A stretch of 53,717 nucleotides of DNA. Source: JASFYU01 sp045046905 (GTDB lineage Bacteria > Bacteroidota > Bacteroidia > Flavobacteriales > Flavobacteriaceae). The first letter of the stretch is position 1. Every line of letters begins with the position of its first letter. Both the position numbers and the translations under genes were made by a program. Of the stretch, positions 50,231 to 53,717 are shown piece by piece. The notes below the pieces were generated by a model. The model was not told the DNA's origin, ran no database searches, and was given only the letters and a program-made list of their open reading frames with translations. The stretch is taken from assembly GCA_045046905.1 (NCBI GenBank), contig JASFYU010000047.1, positions 1-53,717 on the forward strand, read 5' to 3'.

Positions 50231-52856
50231 TTTGCGCCAGGTTTCAGTGCTGCCAATTTTAGTGAGGATTCACAGTGACAAACCAAAGGTATATACACCT
50301 AAAATTGTTGTGAATTGCTTTCAGTTCTTTACTTTTAGTGAGGATTCACAGTTGATTTCATGACGGGATTGAACAACTTCTTGTTGTGAATTGCTTTCAG
50401 TTCTTTACTTTTAGTGAGGATTCACAGTTATTTGCTAACATTATGTGGGTTATATGTAGTTGTGAATTGCTTTCAGTTCTTTACTTTTAGTGAGGATTCA
50501 CAGTAGGAAGGCTGACGGATCTAGCGGGGAATTTGTTGTGAATTGCTTTCAGTTCTTTACTTTTAGTGAGGATTCACAGTTTCACTTTTTTAATTACTCT
50601 CATGGAATACGTTGTGAATTGCTTTCAGTTCTTTACTTTTAGTGAGGATTCACAGTTTCCTATGATGTATTTTCACACTCCCTTTGGTTGTGAATTGCTT
50701 TCAGTTCTTTACTTTTAGTGAGGATTCACAGTACATTGTATATTTTCTTCTTCATAGTCAATGTTGTGAATTGCTTTCAGTTCTTTACTTTTAGTGAGGA
50801 TTCACAGTAACCAATGCGGTTATCAAGGCGTTGGAGCGGTTGTGAATTGCTTTCAGTTCTTTACTTTTAGTGAGGATTCACAGTTAGACCCCTGTAAAGG
50901 TGATGGGGCGTTTTGTTGTGAATTGCTTTCAGTTCTTTACTTTTAGTGAGGATTCACAGTTTGCTGCTGCTGCTGCTGCTGTGACATGAGGTTGTGAATT
51001 GCTTTCAGTTCTTTACTTTTAGTGAGGATTCACAGTATACTCCCCACATCGTTGAATCGCAATGCGGTTGTGAATTGCTTTCAGTTCTTTACTTTTAGTG
51101 AGGATTCACAGTATTAATATTAATACTATATCCTTTGTGCTCGTTGTGAATTGCTTTCAGTTCTTTACTTTTAGTGAGGATTCACAGTATTAGAATGGTT
51201 AGATTGGCCAGCTCATAAGTTGTGAATTGCTTTCAGTTCTTTACTTTTAGTGAGGATTCACAGTCCACAAACGGTTTATGTTCGTCCGTGTCTTGTTGTG
51301 AATTGCTTTCAGTTCTTTACTTTTAGTGAGGATTCACAGTCGATGAAGATAAAATCTATTCAATATTAGGGTTGTGAATTGCTTTCAGTTCTTTACTTTT
51401 AGTGAGGATTCACAGTAATAGAAACTTTGTCTTTTTTCTTCTGTTCGTTGTGAATTGCTTTCAGTTCTTTACTTTTAGTGAGGATTCACAGTATAAACAA
51501 TTAAAAGTCTCGCGCAGGACATGTTGTGAATTGCTTTCAGTTCTTTACTTTTAGTGAGGATTCACAGTTTGAAGCCTGTTATTGTTAAGTGGAGAGGGGT
51601 TGTGAATTGCTTTCAGTTCTTTACTTTTAGTGAGGATTCACAGTCAATAATCCTGTGCTGATTGCGCTGTTATGGTTGTGAATTGCTTTCAGTTCTTTAC
51701 TTTTAGTGAGGATTCACAGTAAAGAATAACTAAAACAAAGACATGGAAGAGTTGTGAATTGCTTTCAGTTCTTTACTTTTAGTGAGGATTCACAGTGGAG
51801 TGCTTACCGAAAGAGACAACCGGATTGTTGTGAATTGCTTTCAGTTCTTTACTTTTAGTGAGGATTCACAGTGGAGACTGTATCCATTGGGGCCCTGCAT
51901 ATGTTGTGAATTGCTTTCAGTTCTTTACTTTTAGTGAGGATTCACAGTGAGTTTTTGCGATTTCTTTAACTTCTTTCGGTTGTGAATTGCTTTCAGTTCT
52001 TTACTTTTAGTGAGGATTCACAGTTAATTCGTACATATAATAATGTTTTTATTGTTGTGAATTGCTTTCAGTTCTTTACTTTTAGTGAGGATTCACAGTA
52101 TTGCTTTCGCAATCGTTTGACGAAGTCCTGTTGTGAATTGCTTTCAGTTCTTTACTTTTAGTGAGGATTCACAGTAATCCAACATCAGGGCGTGTGATTA
52201 CCGTAGTTGTGAATTGCTTTCAGTTCTTTACTTTTAGTGAGGATTCACAGTTAGAGGCTTCTTTTATTAGAAGGTTTAAGCGTTGTGAATTGCTTTCAGT
52301 TCTTTACTTTTAGTGAGGATTCACAGTCTTGTCATATGCGTATTTATCCTATAAACAGTTGTGAATTGCTTTCAGTTCTTTACTTTTAGTGAGGATTCAC
52401 AGTGTTCGGTTACACTCCCCGCTACGCGGAATGTTGTGAATTGCTTTCAGTTCTTTACTTTTAGTGAGGATTCACAGTAACATGGCTGGTCATGGTATAT
52501 CGGTCGGGTTGTGAATTGCTTTCAGTTCTTTACTTTTAGTGAGGATTCACAGTATTATCTTTGTCACCATCTGAGTGGTGGCGTTGTGAATTGCTTTCAG
52601 TTCTTTACTTTTAGTGAGGATTCACAGTTTGTTTCTATTTGTTTAAGTTATCTCTATGGTTGTGAATTGCTTTCAGTTCTTTACTTTTAGTGAGGATTCA
52701 CAGTTGTTGTTTATCAATTAAAGCCCGCTGGCTTGTTGTGAATTGCTTTCAGTTCTTTACTTTTAGTGAGGATTCACAGTTTTATTAAGCTTTAATACTT
52801 GTTTTGCTCTGTTGTGAATTGCTTTCAGTTCTTTACTTTTAGTGAGGATTCACAGT
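50231..52856 (+). CRISPR. CRISPR array, 34 full repeats plus one degenerate repeat (probably type II-C)
   Basis: A 46-bp repeat (begins GTTGTGAATTGCTTTCAG, ends AGTGAGGATTCACAGT) occurs 34 times, first at 50307 and last at 52811. I saw no differences among copies. Spacers are 30 nt except four of 29 nt (at 52025, 52404, 52479, 52554). Upstream of a 30-nt spacer, 50231-50276 is a degenerate repeat whose last 20 bases match perfectly. Repeat ends are inverted (TGTGAAT/ATTCACA). Repeat length, the GTTGTG start and adjacency to cas2-cas1 fit type II-C; without cas9 in view the type is inferred. Confidence 0.98.
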
Positions 52857-52890
52857 ATACCAGCCATAATAGGCTGGTATACTGTTTTTT
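52853..52890 (+). terminator. Intrinsic terminator at the end of the CRISPR array
   Basis: CAGTATACCAGCC (52853-52865) and GGCTGGTATACTG (52872-52884) form a perfect 13-bp stem with a 6-nt loop, followed by six T (52885-52890). The first four stem bases are the last four of the final repeat. On the minus strand there is no T run after the stem, so it terminates plus-strand transcription, i.e. the array. The remaining gap to cas2 (52891-52963) shows nothing else. Confidence 0.88.
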
Positions 52891-52963
52891 ATATCACTTT
52901 ATAGGATATAAAAATGAGTGCTATGACAAGAAGCCTAACTGCGCTAAACCACATATTTTTATT

Positions 52964-53311
52964 TCAAAATAATTCGAGCTGTTGACTTGGGGGTTCGGGT
53001 GCTACTTCTTTTTGACCATGAAAGAGTTCCATCATTCCAAATTGTCTGTCCGTTATCTGCATAATACAGACTTTTCCTTTTTTAGGTAGTGCATTTTTGG
53101 TACGTTGAATATGCGCGGCCGCATTTTCTCGACTAGCACTAAAGCGCATATAAATACTAAATTGGAACATGGCAAACCCATCATTCAATAAATTTTTGCG
53201 AAAGCGAGAAGCCACCTTCCGCTCGGTCAAGGTTTCAGTCGGTAAATCAAAAAATACGAGTACCCACATACTACGGTATTGGTTTAACCTTGAGAAATTA
53301 GACGAATTCAT
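52964..53311 (-). CDS. cas2: CRISPR-associated endonuclease Cas2
   Basis: 115 residues. The ferredoxin-like fold begins MWVLVFFDLPTETL, with the conserved Asp after the first strand, and continues RFRKNLLNDGFAMFQFSIYM and KVCIMQITDRQFGMMELF; this matches type II Cas2. It forms the adaptation complex with Cas1. The ATG overlaps the cas1 stop by one base (TAATG), so the two are translationally coupled. A 14-residue N-terminal extension precedes the core. It lies 108 bp from the last repeat, on the strand opposite the array transcript. Confidence 0.95.
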   Translation of the reverse strand: MNSSNFSRLNQYRSMWVLVFFDLPTETLTERKVASRFRKNLLNDGFAMFQFSIYMRFSASRENAAAHIQRTKNALPKKGKVCIMQITDRQFGMMELFHGQKEVAPEPPSQQLELF

Positions 53312-53717
53312 TATATACCAAAACTATTGATGGTGAACTCAGGGTATAATAGCTTACGGCTATCACCTAAAAAACACTCGTACAAACTATTCGTAGTACG
53401 GCTCATCGCATTCATTAGGGGGCTCCATTTGCCATCTATAAAAACATTCATAGCCGGCAGGGTCAATAATTCAGCCTTAAGAATGGGGCTAAGTTCGCTT
53501 ATATCACCACCGGCCTCGACCATTTCATAAACAAGGGCATCTACATAAATACGATAGGGCTCCATAATATCATCAGCCAAACAAAAGGCATTGTATTTAT
53601 TACGGTGAAATATACCTACAGAAGGCAACATGCCACTACTGACCAAGGCTCTGGCGGTAACCGCCCGTAAAACAGCATAGCCATAATTCAATAAATTATT
53701 GGGTGGCACTCCTTTTT
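53311..53717 (-). CDS. cas1: CRISPR-associated endonuclease Cas1 (5' part outside window)
   Basis: The frame is open through the window edge; only about 135 C-terminal residues are seen. PPNNLLNYGYAVLRAVTARA contains the conserved Asn/Tyr region of Cas1. GIFHRNKYNAFCLADDIMEP contains the catalytic His and the later Asp of the metal site (H-R and LADD-ME-P pattern), and the protein ends MSRTTNSLYECFLGDSRKLL. Cas1 integrates new spacers. In type II-C operons the order is cas9-cas1-cas2-array, so cas9 should lie just beyond 53717 on the minus strand. Confidence 0.95.
   Translation of the reverse strand, partial: KGVPPNNLLNYGYAVLRAVTARALVSSGMLPSVGIFHRNKYNAFCLADDIMEPYRIYVDALVYEMVEAGGDISELSPILKAELLTLPAMNVFIDGKWSPLMNAMSRTTNSLYECFLGDSRKLLYPEFTINSFGI

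Overview
The window comes from an AT-rich genome of a Bacteroidota member, most likely a marine Flavobacteriaceae (Zobellia/Maribacter/Arenibacter-like). The grounds are -7 boxes of the type TAnnTTTG with little Shine-Dalgarno signal, a clade II (Sec/lipoprotein) NosZ, many lipoproteins and polysaccharide-degradation genes, and a 46-bp GTTGTGAATTGC-type CRISPR repeat with a 30-bp spacer unit. No rRNA or tRNA gene was seen.

Positions 1-18550 (minus strand) form a denitrification island. A nitric oxide/nitrite block starts at norC (10264) and runs norC-norB-nirK(cytochrome c fusion)-nirV-SCO-RIC/ScdA-porin-norQ-norD-norE, the last being cut by the window edge. A nitrous oxide block starts at 18550 and runs cytochrome c-fasciclin-nosZ-membrane protein-nosL-cupin-(broken CopD-like gene)-nosD-nosF-nosY. 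A divergent Rrf2 regulator follows at 18731. Three promoters (norC, the nos block, and hemN-usp at 24750-24792) share a TGAC-N4-GTCA-type palindrome. In each, its centre lies exactly 36.5 nt upstream of the last base of a TAnnTTTG box. This looks like a class II CRP/FNR-type regulon for anaerobic nitrogen-oxide respiration; the regulator itself is not in the window.

Positions 19163-35236 hold a repeat-rich gap, a Tat-exported Gfo/Idh/MocA oxidoreductase with a PIG-L deacetylase, a universal stress protein with HemN, a large haem-binding lipoprotein, a sulfatase, and a sugar block (nucleotidyltransferase, sugar kinase-like protein, zinc dehydrogenase, tagaturonate reductase, lactonase). The last three enzymes fit L-galactonate to D-tagaturonate to D-altronate, an algal L-galactose route. 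Positions 35237-35960 are a graveyard of IS fragments.

Positions 35962-41830 (minus) encode four exported proteins: a Gfo/Idh/MocA oxidoreductase, a neutral-ceramidase-like enzyme, a beta-propeller lipoprotein and a DegT-type aminotransferase with Tat plus lipoprotein signals. An IS1595-type remnant follows, then a DUF4202 / sirohaem synthase / DUF7009 trio with a good promoter, an FG-GAP/VCBS lipoprotein, a GAF protein and a PL8 polysaccharide lyase.

Positions 50059-53717 are a CRISPR locus, probably type II-C: a candidate tracrRNA, 34 full repeats plus one degenerate repeat, an intrinsic terminator at the cas-proximal end, then cas2 and the 3' part of cas1 on the minus strand; cas9 would lie outside. 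Terminator and repeat orientation indicate that crRNAs are transcribed towards cas2. Each repeat contains a sequence resembling a flavobacterial promoter. Dispersed intergenic repeats, all reading the same way, punctuate the window.
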